Origin: Apostichopus japonicus
Lineage: Eukaryota; Echinodermata; Holothuroidea; Aspidochirotida; Stichopodidae
DNA length: 64,000 bases
Reading direction: 5' to 3'
NCBI RefSeq assembly: GCF_037975245.1
Contig: NC_092581.1
Span: 20,546,303-20,610,302 of the forward strand
Made by a program: the position numbers and the translations under genes. Within the stretch, counting starts at the first letter, position 1. Every line of letters begins with the position of its first letter. The notes under the pieces were generated by a model. That model saw only the letters and a list, made by a program, of their open reading frames with translations, did no database searches and was not told the DNA's origin. Below are positions 24,033 to 43,310 of this stretch, in pieces.

Positions 24033-26743
24033 TCTGCAGAACGTAAAATGTGTTAGTTATCTCCTAAAATGAAAGCAGAAAGAAGAAGAATTGTCAGTTA
24101 AAAGCTTTTGAGAGATCAACAAGAAAGTATGTCTCTGATAATCCTTTCCCTCTGTAATCTTCAACTCGTACAAATGAGAAACTCCGGCTGTTACATCGCT
24201 TAAGAGTACCTAGTGAAAACCGATACAAATATTTACGAAACGATTCATATAATTACCCACCTTTGCTTTTATAGCTGCATCTTATCTTTACGTGCGGACC
24301 TCCCTCAAGATAAACACCATCGAGTATTCACTGGCTTGGACTTTGGACTTCCTATTAGTTCTGAGCGTAGTACGCGGCGCACAGGCTCAAGTCCATCGGT
24401 ACGCCTATCGAAATTAGCAGTATGGTCAACGGCAATGCGGTATTGGTTTGAAATTTATTAACCAGAGAGGCGTTGAGTGGAATGTCGCTTGCCATTAGTG
24501 TGAAAACTAACGTTTAATAACTTTTTGAAGTAATTCATTGAAACTGCACCTATTGTTAAAGTATTTAAATATTGCCTGTCGGTTGGGTCTAGGGAAGTAA
24601 GTAATACACTGGCTAATTGGGCAATATGTCCTATATCATATGTTTTGCATAAAACGTTGTTGAAATCCCTAATTAGTACTGTATAATTGTCTGTGAAATT
24701 GACATTTCACTTTAGCCTATCCACTAAATAAGGAAATAGCCACTGCGTGGGCTAAAAGTTAAAACTGCCTACTATGTAAATTTTTTGATTTATTTCACTG
24801 TTAGACTCTAACGGGAAAACACAGCGTAACATTTTGAACGTACTTAGGAGATTGTCATAAAGATGATTAAAGCGTATGATCATCCCAGACGGATGCTACT
24901 TACATAAATGATACTCTCTAGCTTATAACGTTAGAAGTAAACCAGGAAGTTGTCCGTCCTTGTAAAAATCTTAAAGCAACGCGAAATAAGGAAGAATCCT
25001 GCCTCGGTAATAAAGAGGCAAGCTAGGAAATTGAATTGAGGCATGTATCTAGTTTCTTAATTCTTTCAGCTGATGACTTGAATAAGCTACATAAATATGT
25101 AGCAGTAACGGGGACAATGCTATGGGCAGTAATGATGGAGAAATGATGAGCACCATGCTGGTTTTCTTTCTCAATATGTTGACAATTGTTGTCACTCCTT
25201 CTCATATCATTTTGAACTTGAAAAGTATGCTGTTAATATTTTGAACAAGATAAGTCTGTTTTTAATATGTTCTGCCTGCTGCTTAATGTCAACGAAACTA
25301 AATATTACAGATATGCTATTTAGCAAAATGATAGTGGATAAATTAATAAAATATAACAAAAAACAAAAACAAACATAAAAAAAACAAAAACAAACAAATA
25401 GGAAAGCACCAGACTTCTGCTATAATATTTAAATGAAAAGATTCAACAATAGACTGCACACAACTCCCAAGTATTCTTTATTGTAGGCTGTTATGGTGTT
25501 TCAGATGACAGCACAGTCGACGTCAAATAATTTTGCTGTGGCAACTTTGGGGTGGAGTTAAGAACTTTGGATCTGCTATCGCTGTTCCTGCTTGCGCCCA
25601 TCATTAGTCCTATCATTAAGCCCGTTTTCACCGTTGTTTGCATTCTTACTTGATTCGTGTGAGGTTTCTGAAACAAGCAGTGTATTTATGGTTCATCAGA
25701 GAGCTGTGCGTCAAAGTCTCAAAACCAGTTTTTGTATGAGAAACAGATTCGTTGGTAGATTTATTGTTGGAAGGTTATCTAGTGCGAATTGTCTTGCAGT
25801 TGGTGCAAGCGTGTATCTGCTGTGGGTGAAAGTATGGGTGTGTCATGGTGCTTTGGGTGTATGTAGGTGGGCGTATGGGTGTTTGAGGGGGTGAACGAAG
25901 GGAATCTCCAGTGGGTAAAATTACATATCATTTCATTATAAACCTATGTTAAACCTTCCAGGAAAGAATAACGTAAGATGCTTATGCCTTCTGATATAAT
26001 TTAATTTAATATTTATTATTATTATTATTAAGAAAGATAGTGACCTTCACACCAGCAGTGTTTTCATGTCAGCTATTTTTCATGTATGGAAGGAAACGCC
26101 CATGATATAGAGAAAAATAAACAAACATTACCATCTCAGAACTTCAACATCTGTCAATCAGAGGTTTGCAATTGAAAACAAACATATTACACACAAATGT
26201 GCACATGCAATACTTGCATGTTAGTATATCTTTGCAAACATGATTCCGTAGAGCAGCTTACTGCTCACAACTCCCTGCTTTGAATTTTCTCAATACATAT
26301 TAAACGCAAACAACTTATACATGCAATACTTTAGGAAATCCCACTTATTGCACGTTAGTATCATTTTGCAAGCATGATTCTGTATCTCACTGTCAACAGC
26401 TCCCTGCTTTGTAATTAACGTATAGCCATTTGCTAAACAATTACTTACAACCGAATATATTTAAATTATACAAATGCATTTCATAGTCAGCGTTTATATA
26501 CTTGTGATGTTTAACATTGCCAGTGATACCGAAACATCCTACTAATAGGCAGAGCCTTAGTCATTGAATGAGGTGGGAAGGGACACTTTCCCATCCAAGT
26601 AAACATCAAATTTAATTCCAAACATTTAATAACACACCCACAAAAAAGCTTACAATTCTCTGAATCACGGAGCTCTCCTAACTTTTAGTTCCTTGATTAG
26701 TCAATAACATGTTATTTACATATGTATTGTGTGAAGATAGAAT

Positions 26744-26804
26744 ATGTTCGTGCACGCCAGGCTGTTATTTGCTTATTTCTTTGTACAATCAGAATTAATC
26801 ATTG
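26744..26804 (+). CDS. Candidate signal-peptide exon, plus strand
   Basis: ATG opens MFVHARLLFAYFFVQSELII, followed by the consensus donor GTAAGT in phase 1. A good acceptor (CATTCTTGCAG) lies at 26939. Splicing to it gives only AYTIPRANVRK and a stop at 26962-26964. The result would be a ~32-residue secreted peptide, or a relic first exon whose following exons were displaced by the LINE insertion immediately downstream. No family is recognised. Confidence 0.3.
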
Positions 26805-26960
26805 GTAAGTATATATGAATTGACGTTAGTAACAATTTCAAAGAAATGTGTCGCAACATCATATTCAGCCGTGTTTCGTAAGATTACAAAGTATACTCGC
26901 ATTTTTAACAAATGATATCATTCTTGCAGCATATACGATTCCAAGGGCTAATGTAAGAAA

Positions 26961-27262
26961 ATGAGTTCAGTTCTTCAAGAATTACTGCCCAAATGCAGAT
27001 ATGATGGTATTTCCAGTGTTGATGTAAATTGTACTTCTAACTCTGAAATTGGTGACATTGCGAACACATGTAATACTTTGTATGTCGACGATATAGGTGT
27101 CAATCTAGCAAATAGTATCGTCGGATCTGTTTGTGACCACCTGTTCTATCGACAAAACTTCATGACCAGGCTGATACTACTTTTACTCTCAATTCCATCT
27201 GTTTCAGTGATGTGGTACAGCTCTTGAAAGCAGTACCAGCCAACGAAGCAAGGTCTTGATAA
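26961..27262 (+). pseudogene. Decayed LINE fragment, linker before reverse transcriptase
   Basis: The frame contains EIGDIANTCNTLYVDDIGVN, close to the family pattern .IAN.FN.YF..IG.NLA. After a frameshift it reads DVVQLLKAVPANEARS, like the .LLK.LP.NKA. start of the RT domain. A stop follows. This is a short, inactivated piece of a non-LTR element. Confidence 0.65.
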
Positions 27263-27279
27263 AATACAATCCCACACAG

Positions 27280-27560
27280 GGCCGGATTAAGCTTGTGGGA
27301 TGCCTGGGGCCAGCTTGGCGGTGGGGGCCCCCCTTTAGCAATTTTTGAACTACTGCAGTGGTGTCCGCCATATGCCCATCGTAACGATGTTATGGCACTA
27401 AAATTGACAAAAATCAAACCCATCTTTTCAATAACATATTGAGCGGTCGTTTAGGCCTACTTTGATACTGGACCCTACAGCAAATAGAGATATGCAAACA
27501 CATATTTGCGGCGCAGAGAGGCGTCTGGTGTTGACGCCCCCTTGGGGAAAAACGTTAAGC
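27280..27560. repeat. GC-rich dispersed repeat fragment
   Basis: GGGCCGGATTAAGC followed by GGGGGCCCCCC and, at about 27510-27545, GAGAGGCGTC...GACGCCCCCTTGGGG. This resembles the G-run/C-run miniature elements elsewhere in the window; the ends are not clear. Confidence 0.4.
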
Positions 27561-28149
27561 CATATGAGTATAGCTGTTTTGTTTCAGTGCAACACAATTC
27601 CCTAGGGCCTCATTGACTCATCTGTTATGATCACAGTACTTACTTTTTTAGTTTTTATAAGAATGAATGCCAATAAAAGAGCTATTTTAAGAATTACATT
27701 ATTGTTGATCATGTGTTTTTTTCTTTATTCGCAGAAATTTGAAAGAAAAGATAAGTGTTCATGTGTGGTGGGAAGAGGGGATGCTGAACCTCCAAATGAA
27801 ATTTAAACATGCCCCATGCTTTTTCAGGAAAATACAAACACATTTTTGATGTATTTCCCCTTTTCACTTTTCTTTTACACTTCAACAATTTCATTGTAGG
27901 ATGAATTTGCCCTGCCTATGGACAGGCTACCTCTTTTAGTCCGTTGATGGCCCTCTTTTACGATTTTTGTGGCTAAGCTTTTTTCATGTTGTCATTTGAT
28001 TGAAAATGTCCAAAAATTCCAGCTTAGGTGGTCACCAGATCGCTCAATTTCGATGTAAAAATTGCACAAACTCCCTAGGTTGGGGCAGGGAGAACCACAC
28101 CCTCTCCCTGCTCGGTCGCTCCACTCCTTGCTCGGGCGCCCTCGAGTTT

Positions 28150-28462
28150 TTACTCCATGAAAATGCCGAACTCCAGTGGCAGCGATGAAAAAGTGGGGGG
28201 GGGAGGGGCTGAAGGTATGTTCAGCCCCCCAATATTTGTCAAGTGTTCCAAGAAGCGGGGAGAATTTCGAAATGGGGGCTGAACTTCTTCTTGCTTGAAA
28301 CACTCGGGAAGTGCCGTTTCCGGCCATCTGGGGGGTTCGAAAAGCTGAAAATTTTCTTGTACGCTCCGCGCCAACCAATGGTGGCGCTCCGCTTAGATAG
28401 TCCCCCGCGCATGACGACCCCCCCCCCCCACCCCCAGGTAAAACCTGGCTACGGGCCTGTTG
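28150..28462 (-). mobile_element. Family A miniature element, diverged copy
   Basis: On the minus strand it begins CAGGCCCGTAGCCAGGTTTTA (read down from about 28460). It carries the hallmark CTATCTAAGCGGAGCGCCACC, GGTTGGCGCGGAGCGTACAA and then the CCCAGATGGCCGGAAA block. The far end is not resolved, and no target duplication was found. Confidence 0.65.
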
Positions 28463-28795
28463 TATGTATGTTCCTTGTTTGTAAATTGTATGTTGTAGTT
28501 CCAATGAAAAACAATCTTTGTGATCGATTGACGGTTATACGATCAATTGTATTGTTTGTGTACCTATATTGTGTACTTACATATCATTGTGGATCAAAGG
28601 CACTGTTTTTTCGGAGGTAGTAAACAACAGTACACTGTTTGCTATTTTGTACGAATTAGTGGTAAACTATACACGTTATGCACAGTCATCACAACCAGTC
28701 AGAACTCTAATGTAGTGTTATATTGAATAGGTTTATCTATTCTTAATTCCCTCTGTCCGTTTAGGTAGGCTGAGCATTGAAATATGATGCAACGC

Positions 28796-28880
28796 AGCAG
28801 TGGCGTAGCCAGACTTTTCCATCTGGGCGGGGGGGGGGGGCAAAGGGAGGGGGCGAAGGGTCTGATTGGTGGGGCAGACT
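28796..28880 (+). mobile_element. Miniature element end, CAGTGGCGTAGCCAG
   Basis: CAGTGGCGTAGCCAGACTTTT followed by a long G run. The terminus matches the hAT-like ends seen at 43311 and 106. The other end was not located. Confidence 0.45.
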
Positions 28881-29287
28881 AAGCTAGTACAAAAGACATA
28901 CCAAACAGTTTGCATGACAAACTGTGACAAATCGGGTATTGTGTCAGCAATGTAGGGTACAGATGGTCACTCTAGTTAGCTGACGTTTTATGTTATTTCC
29001 ACATAGGTATTATTAACGATAAAACAGATCACTGAAAAAGTCATCGATAACTCTCTTCAAAAATCTGAATAGACTATGCTTTTTCTGTCAGTATTCAAAG
29101 ATGATCAGTATGATATCTGACTTGCCTAAGAGTGTAACCCCCCCTCCAATAAACAAAAGATGTTATCATTCCCCCTTTGGGCCCTTCTTTTGCACTGTCT
29201 AGGGCTCACTCAAACAGACTAGCGAAGGTTAATTCGCATATTCTGATGACTGTCTGCGAACTTGTCGACGAATTTCACGCCCTAGGA

Positions 29288-29822
29288 TAAGGTGACCATA
29301 TTTTCGTGAATGAAATCGGGGACATTTATTGCGTGACTGATACGGGGGAGGGTTTTAAGGGAAGGGGCTGTCCCCCTCCCCTTTGGAAAATTTTCAAGTG
29401 CCTAAGGTGCTTAGATGTGAAATGGTGATACTTTAAAGCGCTTTTTAAATCAATTTTATTTTCAAAAATGTAGCTTTTTCTTAAATGAAATCCACTTACT
29501 TTATGTGGTTCTTTGAGAGGTTGTGATTTGCTCATGCTCACACTATAAGTGTCGTTGTGTCGCCGTAGTTGCCATTTTTTAACAGTGTTTCCACTTTACA
29601 CTGGCCCACCTGAAAAACTGGTTATAAGTTCCGTTCTGAGACTGCACACTTGACTAAATTTTGTTTTTACAATTATTTTACTAATAATGTGGGATATTTT
29701 TGATAATTCCTGAACATTTTGACGAATCTGGGACATTTTCGGGGACACTTGTTCATCGGGGACAGCACACTGTAATCGGGGACTGTCCCCGAAAATCAGG
29801 GACGTCTGGCGGGACTATGAGC
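29288..29822. mobile_element. Probable miniature DNA transposon with GGGGAC motifs
   Basis: The left edge reads AAGGTGACCATATTTTCGTG and the interior repeats CGGGGACA / GGGACTGTCCCCGA near 29735-29805. GGTGACCAT with GGGGACAGTCCC-type sequence is a common miniature-transposon signature in animals. Ends and duplication are not firmly placed. Confidence 0.4.
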
Positions 29823-30349
29823 TCAATACGGAAACACAAACGTATATACTAGGCTGTTCTGTGTTGAATGTACCTAACCCAAAAAACACAGCGCGATTTG
29901 TCGCGTAGGCGTAGCAAAACTTGTTGTAAGTTTCAGTCAAAATGCAAATTGTTTCTAAATACTGTGATATTCATTCTGCCATACACGCCACTCACGTGTG
30001 AATCATTTCGGAACACGATCCAAGGATCAGGGATAACCATGTGAACATAAACTGAACGTAGCCTCCGCTTGTGAGTGCCGCGGAGACCGTTTAATTAAAT
30101 TGCCAACCCGTTTCCACATTTGACAATACGGAGACAGTGGCGTTTTTTCGCGCTGCTGCTTGGGTCAAATTCTTTTTCAAGGCAATGTTCCCATGGAAGT
30201 GATTTTAATTTAGGGCACCTAATTTCGCAGATAGAGAATTATGTAAAAGGTAAAGAATAAAAATTGCATAAAAACCATGGTAATATGCACATAGGCCCAG
30301 CAACATATTTAGTGTGCATTCAAGTTTTTAATATCAGTCAATAATTCCA

Positions 30350-30450
30350 TTTGGGGGTGGGGGGGGGCAAGTGGGTTGGGAGGCGACCATTTCAACTGGG
30401 GGCTCCCGCCCCGCCCCTGCCCTCCCGCCGCCCCCCCCCCCCCCCCGCTG
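30350..30450. mobile_element. Miniature element fragment, G-run/C-run with GGCTACGCCA end
   Basis: GGGGGTGGGGGGGGGC then CCCCGCC...CCCCGCTGGCTACGCCA. The right end resembles the inverted CAG(T)GGCGTAGCCAG terminus of the other miniature elements. Confidence 0.45.
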
Positions 30451-30467
30451 GCTACGCCAACAATTTT

Positions 30468-30632
30468 CATCAGTTGCAAGGGAGAAACTTTGCCCGTACA
30501 CTGCTCGGGAGGAAGTCGCAGTTGCCAGAAAGAAGCCCTGCCCGCAAACTGCTCGTGAGGATGTCGCAGTTGCAAGGGAGAAACTCTGCCCCCCTCCCCC
30601 ACTCCCGCACACTGCTCGGGAGGAAATCGACC
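30468..30632. repeat. ~60-bp tandem repeat, about three copies
   Basis: Units share CAGTTGCAAGGGAGAAACT and CACTGCTCGGGAGGAA. The open frames on both strands here are readings of this repeat, not genes. Confidence 0.7.
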
Positions 30633-33600
30633 TATTTGACCATGACCTAGTTTACGATAGTCTTCAAATCCCTACACGGAACGACCGATTGGCGAAACAG
30701 GAACATTTTCTAAGGACGGCTACTCGTTTAGGTCACATACAAAATTGTTCCCTCGTGATTGGTTGCATGTGTGTATTTTATCCCATAATACGCACTTAAA
30801 TCAGAATCACCAGGCCTCACATGTTCTGCCTAAAACATGTCCCTATTATCAAAAATGAAATAATTGTAGATGAAGGAAATCAGTGAGTTTGCGCGCTCTT
30901 ATGTGTCTTATTACTTTAACTATTAATGTCATGTTGTATCACGTTGTATTTCTGTCATCAAAGGTTGGCCAACATTAAACAAGTTTTCTAATTATAAAAT
31001 GACCAGGCCAATACCATTTATTTCCCTCACACCTTTCCCTCGGATTGAGTGCTGCTAAAACAGATTAACATTCTGTTCAAATTGTCATTAAACCTAGCAT
31101 ACGTCACGGTTACCTTCAAAAGAAACCGTCTTAGAATATACTCCACAGTCAAATGCCGATAAAGTTCTTTGCAATACCGCGTTAGTTTCGTAATTGGCAC
31201 TCATAACAGCTATTGTCGTCTTCAAAACAAACAATGTTATCTCTTAGATCGTGCTGTCGAGTGATCAGTAGACTTTGGTCAAAACGTAAACTCAGTGACT
31301 CTTTTTGTGTATCAGCACTTCAAGTAGTTTGTTCTTGTCGGCCTTAGTTAAACAGAAAGTTAAAGTCTATTTGGTATTTTTAGGGAGTTGCTAGTAACAC
31401 CCTGGTTTATGAACTAAATAACCGCACCCTAACAAATGAGCTATAAAGCCTGTAAAAAAAAAGTTAACGATATGTGAGTGATGGCATAACTTACAGGATT
31501 ACCAATTCATTTTGAAGGATAAGCAAAGACGTAAAGCTTGCTCTTTTCTTTCCGTTGATAATGACAATGACATTAGACACAATTAAATGACGTATTTCTA
31601 ACGTATGGCATTATGAGTTTACGTCATTGACGACTACGCCAACTGAAATAGGTACCTTCCTCTCAGAAGGAAGGGTCATCCATGATACATAATACATATC
31701 CCAACCATTTAATGTAGAACCTTTGAGGATGCATATACAGAAACAGATCATTTGTTATGAATGTTCTACCCCTCTTACAAAAGGGACAGAAAACCGCGAA
31801 TGCATTTCCATATATAGCCAAAAGCCATTTGTTCTATAGCCACAAATACCTTTGGTTGATTAAGTTGTAAAAAGAAGTTGCAGAAATTGGCTGAAAACAT
31901 GTTAATGGTGTTATCATTTCTGAAAATAAGGGACTGGTGGGTAAAAATACTTGATGACTTAAAGTTATATTAACAAGCCATCTCAGCAAAAAAAAATGTC
32001 AAGATGTCACGTTGCACTAACACTAAGGCTACAACATTTCAGAACCACTCTAAAGAACTGTTACCATCAGTGACGTGCGCAGGATTTAGTAAGTCTGGGA
32101 AGATCCCAATTAACAAATAAGGAGGTGCATTCATGGAATGCGACTCCCATGTTTATGGGACACTGAGGCAGTTGCAGTTTGAGACATATTAAAACTGTAA
32201 ATTACGTCATGATAAGGTCTTAGTTTCAGCTGGTAAATATAGTCCTAAATTTTGGCCTAAAAACTACGAACCACCGAACGTTCCCCCTTCCCCCAAACTT
32301 GCACCCGTTACTGTTTACGAGAGTTAAAGTGTCCGAAAGCTGTATATACCATTCTGATACCATTTCTGATGAGACAAAAAAAGACTCTTACCGGTATACT
32401 TCTTTCAATTTACTCACCAACCATCTTTTGCAAAGAACTCCTTATTCCTCAACCTTTTTCTGAATTCCCTCTTCAGGTTGAGCCTATTCCAACCATTAAT
32501 GTTAGGACAGGTGAGCCTGGGACCAAGATCCTCTATTTTGAAAGCGGGAGAGGGCAAGAATATACTCTTTTCTCACTTCGTTTTATATTAGTCCTCTAAT
32601 CATCGCTGGGTTCTTAGTCAGGTGGATCATTTGAACTGGCCAAAATTTGTTTGCAGCAGTAAAACTGCTAGCTTCATATACCTTGTAATCTTCAAAGCAT
32701 CTTAGAGGGTAAACAGAAACTATTTGATATTGCAGCAATTAAGCTGCTTGTTTCATGATACCTTGTAATCCTTAGAGCAACTTGACAAAGCTATTCGATA
32801 TTGCAGACGAGTTATATTTACTATATCGGTCACTTTAAAAAAAATATATATTAAATTTGTTAAGTGGTCGTTACAAGCTGCAAGGTTTTATTTTAGTTAG
32901 TTTCAGATAAAACCTTTTAAGGATATTCAACTGATGTTTTTGTACACTGAAACCACCGTCGCATGCTTGTATTTCAAATCAGGTCAGTTAATGACTGTGA
33001 GTTGTTATTTCTTAAAACAAAGACTGATAAGGAATTTGAAGTTTGTTGACTAATAACGGTTGCTGATACGACGCCATTAAAATGTTCACATACTTGCATG
33101 ACACTATATGGTATGCTAGTATATGGTTTGTGTGATTCATGCATTACCACGAAAAACTCAAACGGAAATATGAAAACATGTAAAGAATGCCGACATCAGA
33201 ACGTTCTCATTTCTAGATCGGATGTTACGTTAATACTTAGATATGTAGCATGTACACAGAATTAATATTCGAACTGGAAAGAACGCTCCGCATATAAACT
33301 GTAATGTAAAATGGCACCATCGGAATCTCCAAGACTACGTGGTTCAAGTAACTCCCAAAACCAAATCATCGCGAAACTGGTTGCTATGATATGATTGTGC
33401 TCATCCAATTTTATCGATCGTAATATTACAGTCTCGATTTGACCCTGGTATGGCTCTAGAAGCCTCCCCCCCCCCCCCCCCGCCCACATCCCCGAAATTG
33501 AACTTCCCGTAAATGGTCCGACAAGGTTTTCATGTTAGTCAAGCCCCACTGGTGAACCTCTAATTGGGAGAATCGTGTAACCCCTACGTCTGCCACCCCC

Positions 33601-33689
33601 CCCCCCGACCAACACACACTGCATTGCAATACTAAGTGTGCCCGTGTTATTTGGCCTAGTGACATGATTTATCTGGAATGGAACAGCAA

Positions 33690-34272
33690 TGTACTGCCAT
33701 GTACCGCCACGCACAGCCATGTACAGCCACATGCAGCCACGTACAGCCACGTCCAGCCATGTACAGCCATGCACAGCCATATGCAGCCACGTACCGCCAT
33801 GTACAGCCAAGTAAAGCCACGTACAGTCACATACATCCACGTACAGCCACGTCCAGCCATGTGTAGCCACGAACAACCATGTACAGATATGTGCAGTCAT
33901 GAACAGCTATGTACATCCACGCACAGCTACGTACAGCGCCGTACAGCCACATACAGCTACGTATGTATACAGCAATGTACAGCCACGTACAGTCACGTAC
34001 AGCAATGAACAGCCATGTACAGCCGTGTACAACCATGTGCAGTCATGAACAGCTATGCACAGGCACGTACAGCCACTTGCAGCTTTGTACAGCCACGTAC
34101 AGCTATTAACAGCCATGCGTACATCCACGTAAAGCCACGTACAATCACGTAAATGTACGTACAGATACGTACAGCCATGTACAGCCTCGTACCGCCGTGT
34201 ACAGCCATGTACAGTCGTGTACAGCCGTGTAAAGCCTTGTATTGTCGTGTACAGCCATGCACCGCCATGTCT
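33690..34272. repeat. Decamer minisatellite, consensus GTACAGCCAC
   Basis: About 58 head-to-tail units of exactly 10 bp, with variation mainly at the last base and the central AC/GC. Because 10 is not a multiple of 3 and the unit has no stop in most frames, five or six reading frames stay open and give spurious His/Val/Gln/Pro/Thr or Trp/Leu/Tyr/Val/Gly repeats. There is no start, splice or domain evidence for translation. Confidence 0.95.
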
Positions 34273-36221
34273 AGGGGCCATTTCTGTTATTATTGTCATC
34301 CTTTGGCAACTTGATACGCAAAGTGAGTATTGTCTTACAATTAATTGACGAACAAATTCATTCAATTGAAACTTCATCGTCTGTCTTAATCCGGTTTATT
34401 TAATAGTAGGGCGCTATTGCAATTTTAAATCTCAAACTTCCTCCCAATACATATTCGTGTGCTGACATGGCCGTTTTGTAGTATTGTTTTAAGATTGGTT
34501 TGATCACTCAGCTTTGTATAAGCTCATGCGATTATTTGTATACAATACACAGTAGATCTGTCACTAACATTTAACCTGATCGTAGTATCTATTCCATTTT
34601 TAAGGGACTCGTGATACTCACTTGACGTTACAGCGCCATAACCATTTACGGTTACAGTCTTGATTTAAGATCTTTGATGTTGAGAATGGATCAAGTCTTT
34701 GTTGTTTCTCAGGCCCAGTTTCTTTCACGACCGTAATTGAAAGGCGATAATAATAATCATAATCAGTAGTTATTTTTACGACGCATAAGCGACTACAAAT
34801 GTGGGAGAAGCCCTCAAGGGCTTATGGATTACAACTTACACGTCGGGTGGCTTCCAATTCAACATTATTTAACTCAAATTGGAAAAGGTAACGGCAGGTT
34901 CCAAGACACCTACAGTATGTTTAAAAAAACTGGTGACTTCTGTCACAAAAATAAACTTAAAACATTATTGTATGGGATATTACGTACTCGTTCAAGCATT
35001 TGTAAGTCATGTGATTTTTATCTCTACAAAGAAGCATGACCTGTGGTCGGGATGTTTTGTTACGGGCTTCTCTTGACTGCATGAGGCAAAGACGATCGAT
35101 AGCTTTGCTGTACTCTTTAACATCCATGGGCGTATGAAGATATTTTCTGGTAGGAGAAATACCTATAGTGCTCCATACCGTAACACATGCTTCGCCCACG
35201 CTAACTGGCACCGACCTGTGCCCCCTCGTCAGGCATGTGTTATAGTGTAGCGTCAAGTGGACCCTGTCTTAGTATTAAGCGCCACAGGCTTGCGACTTCT
35301 TTTCTGCACTTGTCTTGGTCTATGGGAGACATAACAGGCCTACTAAAAATATACGTAGCATTTCCTCTGATGTTTGGCATTTCACGTTCCTTAATCAAAT
35401 TTGAAAGAAAACGCTCGTCAAATGCCAATCATTTGATTTCAAAGTGTACTGAAACAAAATCGTATGAAATGCGTACATGAATACCACTGCCACAAGCGCA
35501 AGTAATCTACAGCCGGAGTACACACAGAGTAAACCATAATCGCAGAAGTAATATCATGTCGTGTTTATCTGCGATGAACTAAGAACAATGTACAAAAAAT
35601 GCACAGCGCCACCGGTCTGCTCTCTACACAAAGGAGGTGACGTACATTAATCGTTCCGTTGATTTACATACATGAATTCGTCACTTTCCCAAGTCCCTTT
35701 AAGTATAGATAGAATTCTTGAGATGTCACATAGTATCCGCCACGTACATGATAGCTGATGGATTGGCCTATAGTGATACCTGCTAGAAGATGAACATGTT
35801 TGACAAACTGTACCCAAAAGTATCTGACTGCTCGCTCGAAGTAATATCCACATTTAACCCATAGAGGTACTGTCTAAACTGTTCAATTAAATCAACTTCA
35901 ATGCTCCTTATTTTCACACCATTACAACCTAAATTTTTGGCTCTTTCACAGCCACAAAAAACTAACGATAAAGTCTGAAAATATGCCATAAACAAGCATT
36001 GCATTAGATAACGTAATCTCTTGTTTTTTTGGACGATAGTATAGAATGTAATTGTAGAAAATTGCAAAGAATTCAGTTACTTGGCCGCTGATATGTGAAT
36101 ATATCGATATCAATGAAATATATATGTATACTTTTTCATAAATATTAATATCGTGTTTGATATCGATCTATGTATAGTACTGATTTTGTTCCATATCGGC
36201 ATATTGATTTGTGCCACCTGT

Positions 36222-42613
<6,392 letters not shown>

Positions 42614-42990
42614 GATAGTAATTTACTAAAATGATGAAAGAAGAACCACCACCACCAGTTTAGCAAAGTCGCTACTGAATGAAAGAAGATCATAAATCTT
42701 TCGGTTTATAACAAGAACATCGGTGTGCTATAGAACACCGTCCAGCAACCAGCGTTGATATAGAGGTCTTCTGCACAACTAAGAGTAATATAAATATATA
42801 AACACGTATTCAGCATGTGTAAGTTTACTGCTGTAGGCTACCAGCATGCAACGCGTTGTATAGAAGAAACCAAAATTAATAACAGGAAATTATCTAAAGG
42901 CGATAATGGCATGTAATAATAGACCCGTGGAACAGTATTGAGTACATATCGATCAAAGAGCACAATTTTAGTTTAACCTTTGACACAATA

Positions 42991-43104
42991 TCGTCATGAT
43001 CTTATGGTCACAGTCATATATAATAAGAGGATTGGGCGTTGAGAGTGGATCAGTCAAATTGTTTGATTTTCGTACCCAGGCCATATACTGGGTGGCTTGC
43101 TTTA
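42991..43104 (+). ncRNA. Second copy of the U2-associated structured RNA sequence
   Basis: It aligns with the 3' ~100 nt of the minus-strand sequence near 5.7 kb: GATC..GTCACAGTC, then GATTGGGCGTTGAGAGTGGA, TCAGTC, TTTGATTTTCGTACCCAGG. The terminal hairpin persists with a changed base pair (ACCCAG at 43074-43079 with CTGGGT at 43088-43093, versus GCCCAGG/CCTGGGC). The U2-like 5' part is not recognisable here. Retroposon tail or RNA gene; undecided. Confidence 0.45.
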
Positions 43105-43310
43105 AAACAAAGAAGTATCTTTGAATATAAAGGAGAAAAATGGAGCAATAGCATCGGAAAGAGACTTCATCACTTTAGGTGAGATGCAATTAATTCCTAG
43201 GGTTTTGTAAATTTTTAGGGAACGGATCTCTATCAGCACTTAATCCTCTGTGACATGAAAGATATTATGATATTAGGGGCTGGCTAAGCATCCATAAACC
43301 ATGCATGATG

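Larger units (their letters stand above)
24065..36221. other. Intergenic or UTR-intron region rich in transposon debris
   Basis: No gene is established in this 12-kb stretch. It contains a tandemly duplicated ~130-bp segment (about 26195-26415), a LINE fragment, several G/C-rich miniature elements, the decamer minisatellite at 33.7-34.3 kb, and a candidate small secreted peptide exon at 26744 on the plus strand. Confidence 0.5.

Noticed and set aside
25491-25676. Minus-strand frame after a TTGTTTCAG acceptor, possibly a terminal exon
   Set aside because: Two frames are plausible, no domain is recognisable and no upstream exon was found.
33535-34377. Overlapping frames with Trp/Leu/Tyr/Val/Gly or His/Val/Gln/Pro repeats
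   Set aside because: They are produced by the 10-bp minisatellite in several frames at once.
34824-36067. Cluster of short minus-strand frames (e.g. 34957-35256, 35240-35428, 35783-36067) with natural-looking protein sequence
   Set aside because: They could be pieces of one decayed gene or transposon ORF with frameshifts, but I recognise no family and found no consistent splice sites.
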